From positions 1 through 64,000 of the forward strand of contig JAJEBT010000038.1 in the NCBI GenBank assembly GCA_022822405.1: a stretch of 64,000 nt of DNA, given 5' to 3'. This DNA comes from Alphaproteobacteria bacterium (GTDB lineage: Bacteria > Pseudomonadota > Alphaproteobacteria > MPNO01 > UBA830). The notes beneath the pieces were generated by a model. That model ran no database searches. It had not been told where the DNA came from and saw nothing but the letters and a program-made list of their open reading frames with translations. Positions 18,189 to 26,477 of this stretch are shown here, piece after piece. Within the stretch, counting starts at the first letter, position 1, and every line of letters starts with the position of its first letter. Both the position numbers and the translations under genes were made by a program.

Positions 18189-19019
18189 ATGGTCGAAATA
18201 CTTGATCGCCTGGCAAGCCGTGAACAGGTTCGCACCTTTCATGAAGACGGAGCTGTCTGTGTCCGGAACGTGATCGACCAGCACTGGCTCGACGTTCTGG
18301 TAGGAGCGTTTGACGAGGCGGTAGCGGCGCCGAGCGTGTTCTCCAAGAATTACGGGCCCGAGGGGGCGCCCAGATACTTCACCGATCACCGCCTGTTCAA
18401 CCGTTTCGACGGGTTCCGCAGGTTCCTCTTCGACGGCCCGCTGCCGCAGCTTGCCGCGGAAATTCTGGGCGCGTCGCGCCTCGATCTCTATGACGAACAC
18501 CTGCTGATAAAGGAGCCCGGATCGCCGACGCCGACCTACTGGCATCACGACATGCCGTACTTCTCCATCGACGGCTACGATCTTGCGAGCATCTGGTTCT
18601 CCCTCGACCCGGTTCGCGAGGAAACGGGCGCGCTGCGTTTTGCCAAGGGCTCGCACAAGTGGGGCAAGCTCTTCCAGCCGGTCAAGATCGGCCTGAACGA
18701 GCCGGTGACCAGTTTCGACAGGGATGATCTGGTGGCGGCCGTTCCGGATATCGACGGAGATCCCGATCGCTATCCGACGGTGACGCTGGAAACGGAGCCT
18801 GGGGATGTCATCGTGTTTCACGGGCTTGCGCTGCACTCTTCGGGCCCGAACACGCGAACCGATGTCAGCAGGCGCGCCCTCTCCTACCGTTTCGCCGGTG
18901 ACGACATACGCTGGAAGAACCGGTCGGAAAAGCCTCTCATATTCGAGCGCAGCCTGAACGATGGCGATCCGCTGAGCCTCATCAGCGAGGAGTGCCCGCA
19001 GGTGTGGCCGCGAGACTGA
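18189..19019 (+). CDS. phytanoyl-CoA dioxygenase (PhyH) family Fe(II)/2-oxoglutarate enzyme
   Basis: Predicted non-haem iron, 2-oxoglutarate-dependent hydroxylase of unknown substrate, 276 residues. The iron ligands can be read as His and Asp in YWHHDMPYF (about residues 119-121) and the distal His in GLALHSSGPN, with the 2-oxoglutarate-binding Arg in SRRALSYRF. A GGGGAG site precedes the ATG. It lies 97 bp after the meta-pathway operon on the same strand, so it may be cotranscribed, but the chemistry does not obviously belong to that pathway. Confidence 0.85.
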   Translation: MVEILDRLASREQVRTFHEDGAVCVRNVIDQHWLDVLVGAFDEAVAAPSVFSKNYGPEGAPRYFTDHRLFNRFDGFRRFLFDGPLPQLAAEILGASRLDLYDEHLLIKEPGSPTPTYWHHDMPYFSIDGYDLASIWFSLDPVREETGALRFAKGSHKWGKLFQPVKIGLNEPVTSFDRDDLVAAVPDIDGDPDRYPTVTLETEPGDVIVFHGLALHSSGPNTRTDVSRRALSYRFAGDDIRWKNRSEKPLIFERSLNDGDPLSLISEECPQVWPRD

Positions 19020-19274
19020 CGCGACGCGGCGGGTTGGCGGCTAGCCCGGCGGCCTCCCTTTTGCGCCACCATCGATTGCAGCATTCCTGACCCCACGGGG
19101 CACCTGCGAAAACGCGCAGATCGGGTTCGTATCGTTTGTGTGAGCCTGAAGCCGCTTCATTGAACGCTGGCCGTCACGTCGCGGATCAAGGCGCGACGCG
19201 TGCGGCACCCTGGAACTTGAGGTGGAACCGGGAAGGGCGCGTCCTTTGCGGAAGCCGGGAATCGCCACTTGCAT

Positions 19275-19353
19275 TCCGAATTGGACGGTAGTATATTCCG
19301 AATTGGACGAAAAATAAATCCGAACTGGACGATGCTCCATGCCGAACAGGACG
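19275..19353 (+). repeat. four direct repeats with exact 22-bp period upstream of the DUF4143 ATPase
   Basis: TCCGAATTGGACG occurs at 19275-19287 and 19297-19309, TCCGAACTGGACG at 19319-19331, and a degenerate copy GCCGAACAGGACG at 19341-19353. Every start is exactly 22 bp after the last, about two turns of B-DNA. The unit has inverted ends (TCC-N5-GGA). Spacers are AT-rich in the first two intervals. The fourth copy overlaps the first codons of the ATPase gene. The remainder of the 319-bp gap before the gene (19020-19274) shows nothing I can name. Confidence 0.85.
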
Positions 19354-20598
19354 GGCAATGTCAGGGCGTTTGTGGCACGGCATGCCGAGGTGCCGGTCCG
19401 CACCGCGCTGGCGGATACCCGCATCGTCGCCATCGTGGGGCCGCGTCAGTCCGGCAAGACGACGCTTGCCCGGGGCATCGCTGCCGACGACGGGCGCCCC
19501 TTCGTCACGATGGACGACGATCAGTCCAGGCGGTTCGCCCGGGACGATCCCGCGGGATTCATGCGCAGCTTGCAGGCCGCGGTGATCGATGAAATCCAGC
19601 GTGCGCCGGACCTCGTACTTGCGCTCAAGAAAGAGGTTGACGAGGATCCCCGCCCCGGGCGCTACCTGATCACGGGCTCGGTCGAGCTCTTCAAGGGTTC
19701 GATCTCTCCGGATTCCCTGGCCGGCCGTGTCGAGACCATCGAACTCCTGCCGTTTTCGCAGGCGGAAATCTCCGGCGCCAGCCCGTCCGGATTTCTCGAT
19801 CGGGCTTTTGCCGGCGACTTCCCGGGCTTCCAGGAGACAGATCTGACGGTCGACCTGATCGAACGCGTAATCTCCGGCGGCTTCCCCGCGGCCCTTTCCC
19901 GCGCCGTTCCGGCGCGACGCCGGTCGTGGCTGCAAGCCTACGCGCGCTCGCTGGCCGAACGCGATATCTCCGACATCGCCGCGGTCGGGAAGCGCGACGA
20001 GATGAGCCGGTTGATCGACCATGCGGCCGTATCGGCGAGCCAGTTGCTCAACTTGTCGAGCCTCGCATCGCGGCTCGGTGTGGATGGCAAGACGGTGGAT
20101 CGCTGGCTCGTCCTGCTTGAGCACATGTTCCTGGTCCGCCGTGTTCGCGCCTGGCACCGCGGCGGGTTGAAGCGGCTCGTCAGGGCGCCGAAGCTGCAAT
20201 TCTTGGATTCCGGTTTGCTTGCTGCGCTCCAGCGGACGGATGCGGCAGATATTGCGAGGGACCGCAGGAAGTTCGGCCCGCTCCTCGAGTGTTTTGTCCA
20301 CGGGGAGCTCATCAAGGCCATCGCCCTTTCCGGCGAGACGACAACCGTCAGCCACTATCGCGACAAGGACGGGATCGAAGTCGATCTGGTTCTCGAACGC
20401 TCTCCGGGTGCAATTGTCGGAATCGAGGTCAAGGCTGGCGCGACGGTGCGTCTCCGGGACTTCAGGGGACTGGTCCGCCTCAAGGAGGCCGCGGGCGACG
20501 GGTTCGCCTGCGGTATCGTTCTTCATGACGGGGAGCGCATTCAGCAAATGGGATCCGGACTGTTCGCGATGCCGATCAAGATGCTCTGGGAAGCCTGA
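19339..20598 (+). CDS. AAA-family ATPase with DUF4143 and PD-(D/E)XK-like C-terminus
   Basis: A 419-residue protein of the widespread, poorly understood AAA_14/DUF4143 group. Walker A GPRQSGKTT (34-42), Walker B AVIDEIQ (81-87) and a sensor YLITGS (109-114) define the ATPase. After a winged-helix-like middle part comes DUF4143 with a nuclease-like signature: Glu317, Asp349 in IEVDLVLE, and GIEVKAG (Glu363, Lys365). It stands alone, preceded by a 22-bp-periodic repeat array that reaches into its start codon. No clear ribosome site precedes the ATG. Such genes are often sporadic and transferred between bacteria; the function here is unknown. Confidence 0.9.
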   Translation: MPNRTGNVRAFVARHAEVPVRTALADTRIVAIVGPRQSGKTTLARGIAADDGRPFVTMDDDQSRRFARDDPAGFMRSLQAAVIDEIQRAPDLVLALKKEVDEDPRPGRYLITGSVELFKGSISPDSLAGRVETIELLPFSQAEISGASPSGFLDRAFAGDFPGFQETDLTVDLIERVISGGFPAALSRAVPARRRSWLQAYARSLAERDISDIAAVGKRDEMSRLIDHAAVSASQLLNLSSLASRLGVDGKTVDRWLVLLEHMFLVRRVRAWHRGGLKRLVRAPKLQFLDSGLLAALQRTDAADIARDRRKFGPLLECFVHGELIKAIALSGETTTVSHYRDKDGIEVDLVLERSPGAIVGIEVKAGATVRLRDFRGLVRLKEAAGDGFACGIVLHDGERIQQMGSGLFAMPIKMLWEA

Positions 20599-20773
20599 GG
20601 GAATAGGAAACTCTGGGCTCGATCGCGGTTGGATCGGTTTCTCCCGTGTCCCGGGTGCCTCATCCGAGAGGCGCCGTCCTCGTCGCGGCCGAACGGTCTC
20701 CCGGTGTTCGGTCGATCCGACGCGACCAAGCCGTCCAGCGGCACGGTCCGGAGATGAGCGCGGAACACCGGTC

Positions 20774-21988
20774 CTAACGGCGCACCATGACGACGAGGAA
20801 GATGGTGCTGATCACCGAACAGCCGAGCATGACCGCGGCCATTGGCAGCGGCGTTCCGTCGTGGAACAGGCCCACGCACAGCCCGGCGGCCGCTCCGCAG
20901 CCGTAGCGGAAGGCGCCGACCGCGGCCGAGGCGGTTCCGGCGAGGTGCGGGAAATGCTCGAGCGCGCCGGCGGCGGCGTTGGCGTTGATCATGTTGAGCG
21001 GCAACGTGAAGATCATGATCCCGGCAATTGCGCCCCAGACTCCGAAGATGTCGGAGGCGATAAGCCCGAACGCCACCACGGTCCCGGCGAGCAGCAGCAG
21101 GGTGCTGGCCGCCATCATCCGGTAGACGCCGGCGGTCTCCACATACCGGGCGTTGAGCCAGCCGCCGGCCATGACGCCGGCGACATTGATCATGAAGACG
21201 TAACCCATCTCCTGGGGCTCCAGGCCGTAATATTCGATGAAGACGAACGGCGCTCCGGAGAGAAAGGCAAACAGGGCGCCGAAGGTGACGCCGCCCGAAA
21301 GGATGTAGCCGAGTGCCCGGCGATGCGTGAGAACGGCGGTATATCCGCGGAGCAGCGACAGGACGCCTGGCGAACCGCGCCGATCCATCGGCAGCGTTTC
21401 CCGGATGCGGAACACGGTGATCAGGAGCGCCGCCAGCCCGATCGCGGTGAGAACCCAGAACACTGCCCGCCAGCCCACCCAGATCAGGATGTAACCGCCT
21501 GCAAACGGCGCAATCATCGGTGCGAACAGGACCGCGATGAGCATTATCGACATGATTCGCGCCATTGCCGCGCCCTCGTAGAGATCGCGGACTATGGCGC
21601 GCGAGAGAACGGTGCCGGCACCGCCGCCGACGGCCTGGAGGAAACGAAACAGGATCAGCCACGAGATGTCGGTGCTCAGCGCGCAGAGCACCGTCGCAGC
21701 GATGAACAGGAGGACGCCCGACAGCAGCACAGGCTTGCGCCCGAAGCGGTCGGACAGCGGCCCGTATGCGAGCTGGCCGACCGTGAAGCCCAGCATGTAG
21801 CCGCTCAGCGTGAGCTGGATCTGGGCCGCCGAAACCCCGAACTCCCGTCGAAGTGTCGGAAAGCTTGGCAGATACATGTCGATCGCCAGCGGCGCCAGCG
21901 CGGCGACCATTGCCAGCGAGAGGATCATCGACCAATCCGACCCGGAGCCTTTGGACCGTCGGTCCCCCTTGCTATCAGCGGGTGTCAT
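20774..21988 (-). CDS. Bcr/CflA-family multidrug efflux MFS transporter
   Basis: A 404-residue, 12-segment inner-membrane drug/H+ antiporter. Family marks are AIDMYLPSFP in the first segment, GPLSDRFGRKP in the 2-3 loop, RFLQAVGGGAGTVLSRAIVRDLY in the fourth and AMARIMSIMLIAVLFAPMIAP in the fifth (motif C region). It lies 125 bp downstream of glk on the same strand, and the two may share a transcript, but no functional link is apparent. Typical substrates are bicyclomycin, chloramphenicol or sulfonamides; none can be assigned. Confidence 0.9.
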   Translation of the reverse strand: MTPADSKGDRRSKGSGSDWSMILSLAMVAALAPLAIDMYLPSFPTLRREFGVSAAQIQLTLSGYMLGFTVGQLAYGPLSDRFGRKPVLLSGVLLFIAATVLCALSTDISWLILFRFLQAVGGGAGTVLSRAIVRDLYEGAAMARIMSIMLIAVLFAPMIAPFAGGYILIWVGWRAVFWVLTAIGLAALLITVFRIRETLPMDRRGSPGVLSLLRGYTAVLTHRRALGYILSGGVTFGALFAFLSGAPFVFIEYYGLEPQEMGYVFMINVAGVMAGGWLNARYVETAGVYRMMAASTLLLLAGTVVAFGLIASDIFGVWGAIAGIMIFTLPLNMINANAAAGALEHFPHLAGTASAAVGAFRYGCGAAAGLCVGLFHDGTPLPMAAVMLGCSVISTIFLVVMVRR

Positions 21989-22113
21989 GGCTGTCCGCTC
22001 TCGATGCGGGCATTCGCGCGCATGCCGGCCGGCCCTTGGCTGGCGTCCGACGGCTCGACGGCACGGGCAACGGCGCCCCGTGCCGGCGCCGGTCTGCGGG
22101 GATCACGCGGTTG

Positions 22114-23079
22114 TCATCGGCCGGCGGGTCGGCCGTTGTCCCGGTCCCTGAGCAGCCGGACCAGTCCGAGAAAGGCCGGCTCCGGATGGAGCACGATCCA
22201 TGTCGGAATCTCCTTCATGTAACTCTCGTACCGGCCCTTTGCCTCGAACCGCGCGCGGAATTGCGATGCCGCAAAGTACTCCCGCATGCGCGGGATGATT
22301 CCGCCGGCGATATAGACTCCGCCCCGGGCTCCGAGCGTGAGCGCGAGATTGCCCGCGACGGTCCCGAACATCGCGCAGAACGTGTCGAGCGCACGACCGC
22401 TCACCGGACACCCCTGCGCGGCTGCCGCGGTGACCGCTGCCGCGTCACGGTCCGGGGCCGTGCCTCCGCTCTCGGCGTTGAACCAGTCATGGAGACGGAC
22501 GAGGCCGTCTCCGGAGAGCAGGGTTTCGGCGGACACATGCCCGCGATCCCGGCGGAACGCCGCCAGCATTCTCGCCTCGTCGTCCGTGCAGGCGGGCATC
22601 GTGACGTGGCCGCCTTCGCCGCCGACGACAGCGGTGCGGTCCGGTCCAGGCAGGCAGGCGGCGACGCCAAGGCCGGTGCCCGCGCCGAGCACCGCCAGCG
22701 GCGCTCCGGCCACGCTCCGGCCGTCGCCGACGCGGTGGAGATCGGCGGCTGAGAGATCGGGCAATGCCCACGCAACCGCCCTGAAGTCGTTGATCAGCAC
22801 GATATCGCCGATTCCGGTCTCGACGGCGAGGCGCGCCGTGTCGATGGTCCAGCCCGCATTGGTGAGACGGGCGGTCGGGCCTTCTACCGGACCCGCCCAG
22901 CCGAGCGCGGCGGCGCGGGGCGCGTCCGGCGCCGTGTCCCGTTCGAGGAAGGAGCGGATCGCCTCCAGAGGTCCCGCGAAGTCGTGCGTCGCCAACCTGG
23001 TGACTGGTCCCACGCGGTGGCGTCCGGCGCGGGCGAACCGGGCGTTGGTGCCGCCGATGTCGCCGACCAGATACGGCAT
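22114..23079 (-). CDS. glk: glucokinase
   Basis: ATP-dependent phosphorylation of glucose, cytoplasmic. With the ATG at 23079 the protein is 321 residues, the same as E. coli Glk, and starts PYLVGDIGGTNARFA (phosphate-binding loop). GWAGPVEG, LINDFRAVAW (catalytic Asp), GAGTGLGVA and GGEGGHV with the conserved Glu follow. A longer start (ATG 23145) overlapping the upstream gene by 14 nt would add a Pro-rich tail; a GGAGGA lies between the two, too far from 23079 to be ideal. It follows GH15 and otsB, suggesting it phosphorylates glucose released by GH15. Confidence 0.93.
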   Translation of the reverse strand: MPYLVGDIGGTNARFARAGRHRVGPVTRLATHDFAGPLEAIRSFLERDTAPDAPRAAALGWAGPVEGPTARLTNAGWTIDTARLAVETGIGDIVLINDFRAVAWALPDLSAADLHRVGDGRSVAGAPLAVLGAGTGLGVAACLPGPDRTAVVGGEGGHVTMPACTDDEARMLAAFRRDRGHVSAETLLSGDGLVRLHDWFNAESGGTAPDRDAAAVTAAAAQGCPVSGRALDTFCAMFGTVAGNLALTLGARGGVYIAGGIIPRMREYFAASQFRARFEAKGRYESYMKEIPTWIVLHPEPAFLGLVRLLRDRDNGRPAGR

Positions 23080-23131
23080 GGATCCGGGGGGCGGGGGCGG
23101 TCCTCCGTTGCCCGCCGGCCGGGAGGCTGGT

Positions 23132-24934
23132 CTACGGGGTCGCATACTGGAAGGCGTTGTCCCAGGATCGCGACAGCTTCATTGCCGAGTTGATCAGGCC
23201 GACCATCGAGTAGGTTTGCGGGAAATTGCCCCAGAGCTCGCCCGTGACCGGGTCGATATCCTCCGACAGCAATCCGGCCGCGTTTCTTGACTCGAGCATG
23301 TTCTCGAACAGGACCCGCGCCTCGCCTACCCGCCCCGCCATCGCCAGCGCGTCGATGTACCAGAAGGTGCAGGCATTGAACGCGACTTCCGGCTTGCCGA
23401 AATCGTCGGCGATGGCGTAGCGGTATATGTGATCGCCGTGACGCAACTCCTTTTCGATCCGCTCCAGCGTCGCCGTGAAGCGCGGATCCCGCGCATTGAC
23501 GAAACCCATCTGCGGCAGCAGCAGCAGGACGGCATCGACATCGCTGCCACCGAACGTCGAGGTAAACGAGCGCAGCTTTTCGTTCCACGCATGGGTGACG
23601 ATCTTGTCGTAGATGTTGCGCGCCGTCTCCGACCAGTGCCGGGCGCGGTCCGTCAGGCCGAGTGTCACCGCGATCTGGGCGAGGCGGTCGCACCCGGCCC
23701 AGCACATGACGCTCGAGAAGGTATGGATGGACTGCGTTTCGCGAAGTTCCCAGATCCCCGCATCGGGCTTGTTCCAGGATTCCGCCGCCTTGTTGCCCAG
23801 CGCTTCGAGACGGTGGAACAGCGCCTCGTCGCCCTGCCGCACCAGCCGGAGATCGAAGAACATCTGCGTGCAGGACAGGATCGCGAACCCGTACCCGTCA
23901 TTCTGGATCTGCCTGTACGCATCGTTGCCGACGCGCACCGGCCCCATGCCGCGGTAGCCGGGAAGGCCTTCGACGACGGTTTCCGGAAGCGATTTGGCCT
24001 GGGCCACTCCGAAGAGCGGCTGCAGGTATCCGTCCTCGGCCGCCTCGGCGATGTTCAGGATGTAGTTGAGATAGCCCTCCATGGTCTGCGTCACGCCGAG
24101 ACTGTTGAGCGCATGGACGACGAAAAAGGAATCCCGCAGCCAGCAATAGCGGTAGTCCCAGTTCCTTCCGCTGTCGGGCGCCTCGGGAATGGATGTGGTG
24201 GGGGCCGCGATGACGGCGCCCGATTCCTCGAAATAGGATAGTTTCAGCGTGATCGCGGCGCGGATGACGGCAGTCTGCCACTCGAACGGCAGCGAGAGGT
24301 AGCGGACCCATTCGCGCCAGTAGTGCTCGGTCTGATCGCAGAAGTCCCTGAATGTCGCCCCGACTGCGCCGCTCAGCGTCTCGTCCGGCCCGAGGACGAA
24401 GGTGACCGGTGTCTCGAGCAGGAACGGGACCTCTTCGAGAACATAGGTGACCGGCGCGTCCGTCGTCAGCCTCAAGGTCAGGTCCGGCATCACGTAGCGC
24501 ACATGATTCGATCCGCGCGTGATTTCCGGGAGCCTGCTTCCGTAGTCGCAGGTCGGGCGCAGGCGGATCGTGACGCGGGGCGTGCCGGACAGCGGAATGA
24601 CCTGGCGCAGGATCATCGGCGGCCGGAACGTGCGGCCGTACTGGTGGAAGCGCGGCGCCAGGTCGATGACCTTGACCGAGCCTCCCTTGCCGTCGTGGAG
24701 AATGGTCTCGACGATGGCCGTATTGTTGCGGTAGCTCTGGCTCGAATGCGAGAAGTTCTCGATCTCGACGGTAAACGCGCCGTTTTCCTGATCGTCGGGT
24801 GCGCGCAGAAGGGCGCAGAACCGCGGGTCGCTGTCGAATCGCGGAAGGCAACTCCAGACGATCCGCGCCGTGCGGTCGATGAGGGCGCTGAAGCTGCTGT
24901 TGCCTATGACGGCGAGTTCAAGGTCGGTGTTCAT
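23132..24934 (-). CDS. glycoside hydrolase family 15 protein (trehalase or glucoamylase type)
   Basis: A 600-residue cytoplasmic GH15 enzyme with the N-terminal beta-sandwich (residues 1 to about 220) and the alpha/alpha barrel. Family motifs are NWDYRYCWLRDS near the barrel start, DGYGFAI, and EEIxxx-like GLLSEDIDPVTGELWGNFPQTYSMVGLI near the end, carrying the catalytic acid region. No signal peptide. The ATG at 24934 overlaps the otsB stop as ATGA, with GGGAAG upstream. GH15 includes bacterial trehalases, and the otsB/glk neighbours favour trehalose or another glucoside, but the sequence alone does not settle the substrate. Confidence 0.9.
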   Translation of the reverse strand: MNTDLELAVIGNSSFSALIDRTARIVWSCLPRFDSDPRFCALLRAPDDQENGAFTVEIENFSHSSQSYRNNTAIVETILHDGKGGSVKVIDLAPRFHQYGRTFRPPMILRQVIPLSGTPRVTIRLRPTCDYGSRLPEITRGSNHVRYVMPDLTLRLTTDAPVTYVLEEVPFLLETPVTFVLGPDETLSGAVGATFRDFCDQTEHYWREWVRYLSLPFEWQTAVIRAAITLKLSYFEESGAVIAAPTTSIPEAPDSGRNWDYRYCWLRDSFFVVHALNSLGVTQTMEGYLNYILNIAEAAEDGYLQPLFGVAQAKSLPETVVEGLPGYRGMGPVRVGNDAYRQIQNDGYGFAILSCTQMFFDLRLVRQGDEALFHRLEALGNKAAESWNKPDAGIWELRETQSIHTFSSVMCWAGCDRLAQIAVTLGLTDRARHWSETARNIYDKIVTHAWNEKLRSFTSTFGGSDVDAVLLLLPQMGFVNARDPRFTATLERIEKELRHGDHIYRYAIADDFGKPEVAFNACTFWYIDALAMAGRVGEARVLFENMLESRNAAGLLSEDIDPVTGELWGNFPQTYSMVGLINSAMKLSRSWDNAFQYATP

Positions 24935-25719
24935 GCGCATCTTCCCGTTTCCGGCGCGGCGTGCCGGAGGCATGCCGGCCAGCTGTCGAGCCAGGCGACG
25001 ACTTCGTCGACGTCCTTCAGGACATGGCGCGCCGCGGTGCGGTCCGTATGGCCCACCCGAATGGCGTGACCTCCGGCCGCGTTGACATGGGCGAACCCGT
25101 CCTCGTCGGTCGTGTCGTCGCCGATGAATACCGGCGTTCGCCCCTTGAAGGGCGCTTCAGCCATGAAGTCGCGGATCGCGGACCCCTTGTCGGCGGCCGT
25201 CGGCTTGATCTCGATGACCATGTGGCCGTGGATTATCTGCATGTCGGGCGCGTGTTCGCGCACCATGTTCCGGACAAGATCCCGCAGCGCGCCTTCGGTC
25301 GCGGGAACCTGCCGGTAGTGGACGGCGGCGGCGTGCGACTTTTCTTCGACGATAATGCCGGGCATGCGTGCCGCAGCTGCCTTCAGCCCGGCTTGCAGCC
25401 GGTCCAGCCCGGGCGGGGCCGGTCCGGCCCGGCGCCGCCCGTGGACATCGCGGCGTTCAAGCCCGTGCTGGCCGGCCGTGGGCAGGCGGTGCGGCCGGAA
25501 CAGCTCGTCGAGCTCGTCGATCGGACGTCCGCTGACCAGGCCGATGGCGCCGCCGAGACAGGGCAGGAGTTCGTCGAGGATCCGGCACACGCGGTCGCAG
25601 CGCCGGACCTCGTCGGGTGTTGCCTTCAGGTGCAGCACGGTGCCGTCCACATCCAGAAACAGCGCCCAGCCGGGCTCGGGACGAAGGCTCAGCGCCGAGG
25701 GTCTCTCAAGTGAACGCAT
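24931..25719 (-). CDS. otsB: trehalose-6-phosphate phosphatase
   Basis: HAD-superfamily phosphatase that turns trehalose 6-phosphate into trehalose. Motif I FLDVDGTVLHL, LVSGRPIDEL, and the C-terminal VFIGDDTTDEDGFAHVN (motif IV) are clear. I take ATG 25719 (262 residues): the upstream ATG at 25770 overlaps a TATTAT -10-like box, so it would not be in the message if that promoter is used. Overlaps the GH15 gene by 4 nt. The usual synthase partner otsA is missing from the window. The longer form would be 279 residues. Confidence 0.9.
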   Translation of the reverse strand: MRSLERPSALSLRPEPGWALFLDVDGTVLHLKATPDEVRRCDRVCRILDELLPCLGGAIGLVSGRPIDELDELFRPHRLPTAGQHGLERRDVHGRRRAGPAPPGLDRLQAGLKAAAARMPGIIVEEKSHAAAVHYRQVPATEGALRDLVRNMVREHAPDMQIIHGHMVIEIKPTAADKGSAIRDFMAEAPFKGRTPVFIGDDTTDEDGFAHVNAAGGHAIRVGHTDRTAARHVLKDVDEVVAWLDSWPACLRHAAPETGRCA

Positions 25720-25768
25720 CGCGATTCCGAAAGCAGCTCGCAGCCCGGCAGGTTTCCGTTCGTGCGCC

Positions 25769-25789
25769 ATAATAGCCCGAATCTTCGGG
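25769..25789 (-). promoter_or_regulatory. candidate promoter and palindromic operator of the otsB operon
   Basis: On the minus strand a TATTAT box (25774-25769) is immediately preceded by CCCGAA-TC-TTCGGG (25776-25789), a perfect 6-bp palindrome with a 2-nt spacer. The spacer is too short for an RNA hairpin loop, so a protein-binding site is likelier. The -35 sequence is poor. Confidence 0.4.
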
Positions 25790-25832
25790 ATATGGGCACC
25801 GCCGCGCCGCGGAGAGCCCGGGCGTCGGGCCG

Positions 25833-26432
25833 TCAGGGCAGGGCGGACGCGGGGCCGTCCCGCAGTTCTTCCTCGATCGGCACGTGCAGGGCCTCATGGA
25901 CCGAGTTGTACATCTTCCAGAAACCGACGACGCAGGCGAGTTCGACGATCTGCGGCGGCGTCATGTGCGTGGCCAGTTCGTCGAGCAGGGCTGCCGGAAC
26001 CGCGCCGTGGTCGAGTGTGGCTGCCCGGGCATACTCTACCGCGAGGCGCTCGACGGCGCTGTCCGGAACATGGGACGGATCGAGAAGCTCGGCGACCTGG
26101 GTTTCCGAGAAGTCCCAGCCCTCTCCTTCTCCGTCCGAAGCGCTGGTGAGGGTGTTGACGTTGTGCGCCACGCAGTAGGCGCTCTGGTTGAGATGCGAAC
26201 AGATTGCGGCAATGCGCCGCTTGAGCGCCGGGTCGAGATGACCCGAGGGATCGCGCATGACGGTGTTGTTGAGGCGGATCAGGGCCGAGAGGATCTCCGG
26301 ACGGTGCATGTAGAGCCGGAGCGCGTTGGGCATGAAACCCATGCGGCTTTCATACGCGGCGAGCGCGGCGCGAAGAGGTTCATCGAGGGCGCTGCCGTCG
26401 GCATAGGGAATGAAAGGGGTGTCTTCGCTCAT
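25833..26432 (-). CDS. carboxymuconolactone decarboxylase / AhpD-like family protein
   Basis: A 199-residue all-helical protein of the CMD/AhpD superfamily. The family core is CSHLNQSAYCVAHNVN (about residues 77-92). AhpD-like peroxidases have Cys-x-x-Cys followed by His; here the first position is Ser (SAYC), so a disulfide-based mechanism is doubtful. A second unit around VELACVVGFWKMYNSV completes the fold. It is last in an operon with UbiD-type and Rieske genes, so a role in aromatic breakdown (lactone decarboxylase-like) or in peroxide defence are both possible. Confidence 0.82.
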   Translation of the reverse strand: MSEDTPFIPYADGSALDEPLRAALAAYESRMGFMPNALRLYMHRPEILSALIRLNNTVMRDPSGHLDPALKRRIAAICSHLNQSAYCVAHNVNTLTSASDGEGEGWDFSETQVAELLDPSHVPDSAVERLAVEYARAATLDHGAVPAALLDELATHMTPPQIVELACVVGFWKMYNSVHEALHVPIEEELRDGPASALP

Positions 26433-26477
26433 CGGTTGTTCCGAAGCTGGTGGAGGGACGGGCCGCCGGCGCCGGTG

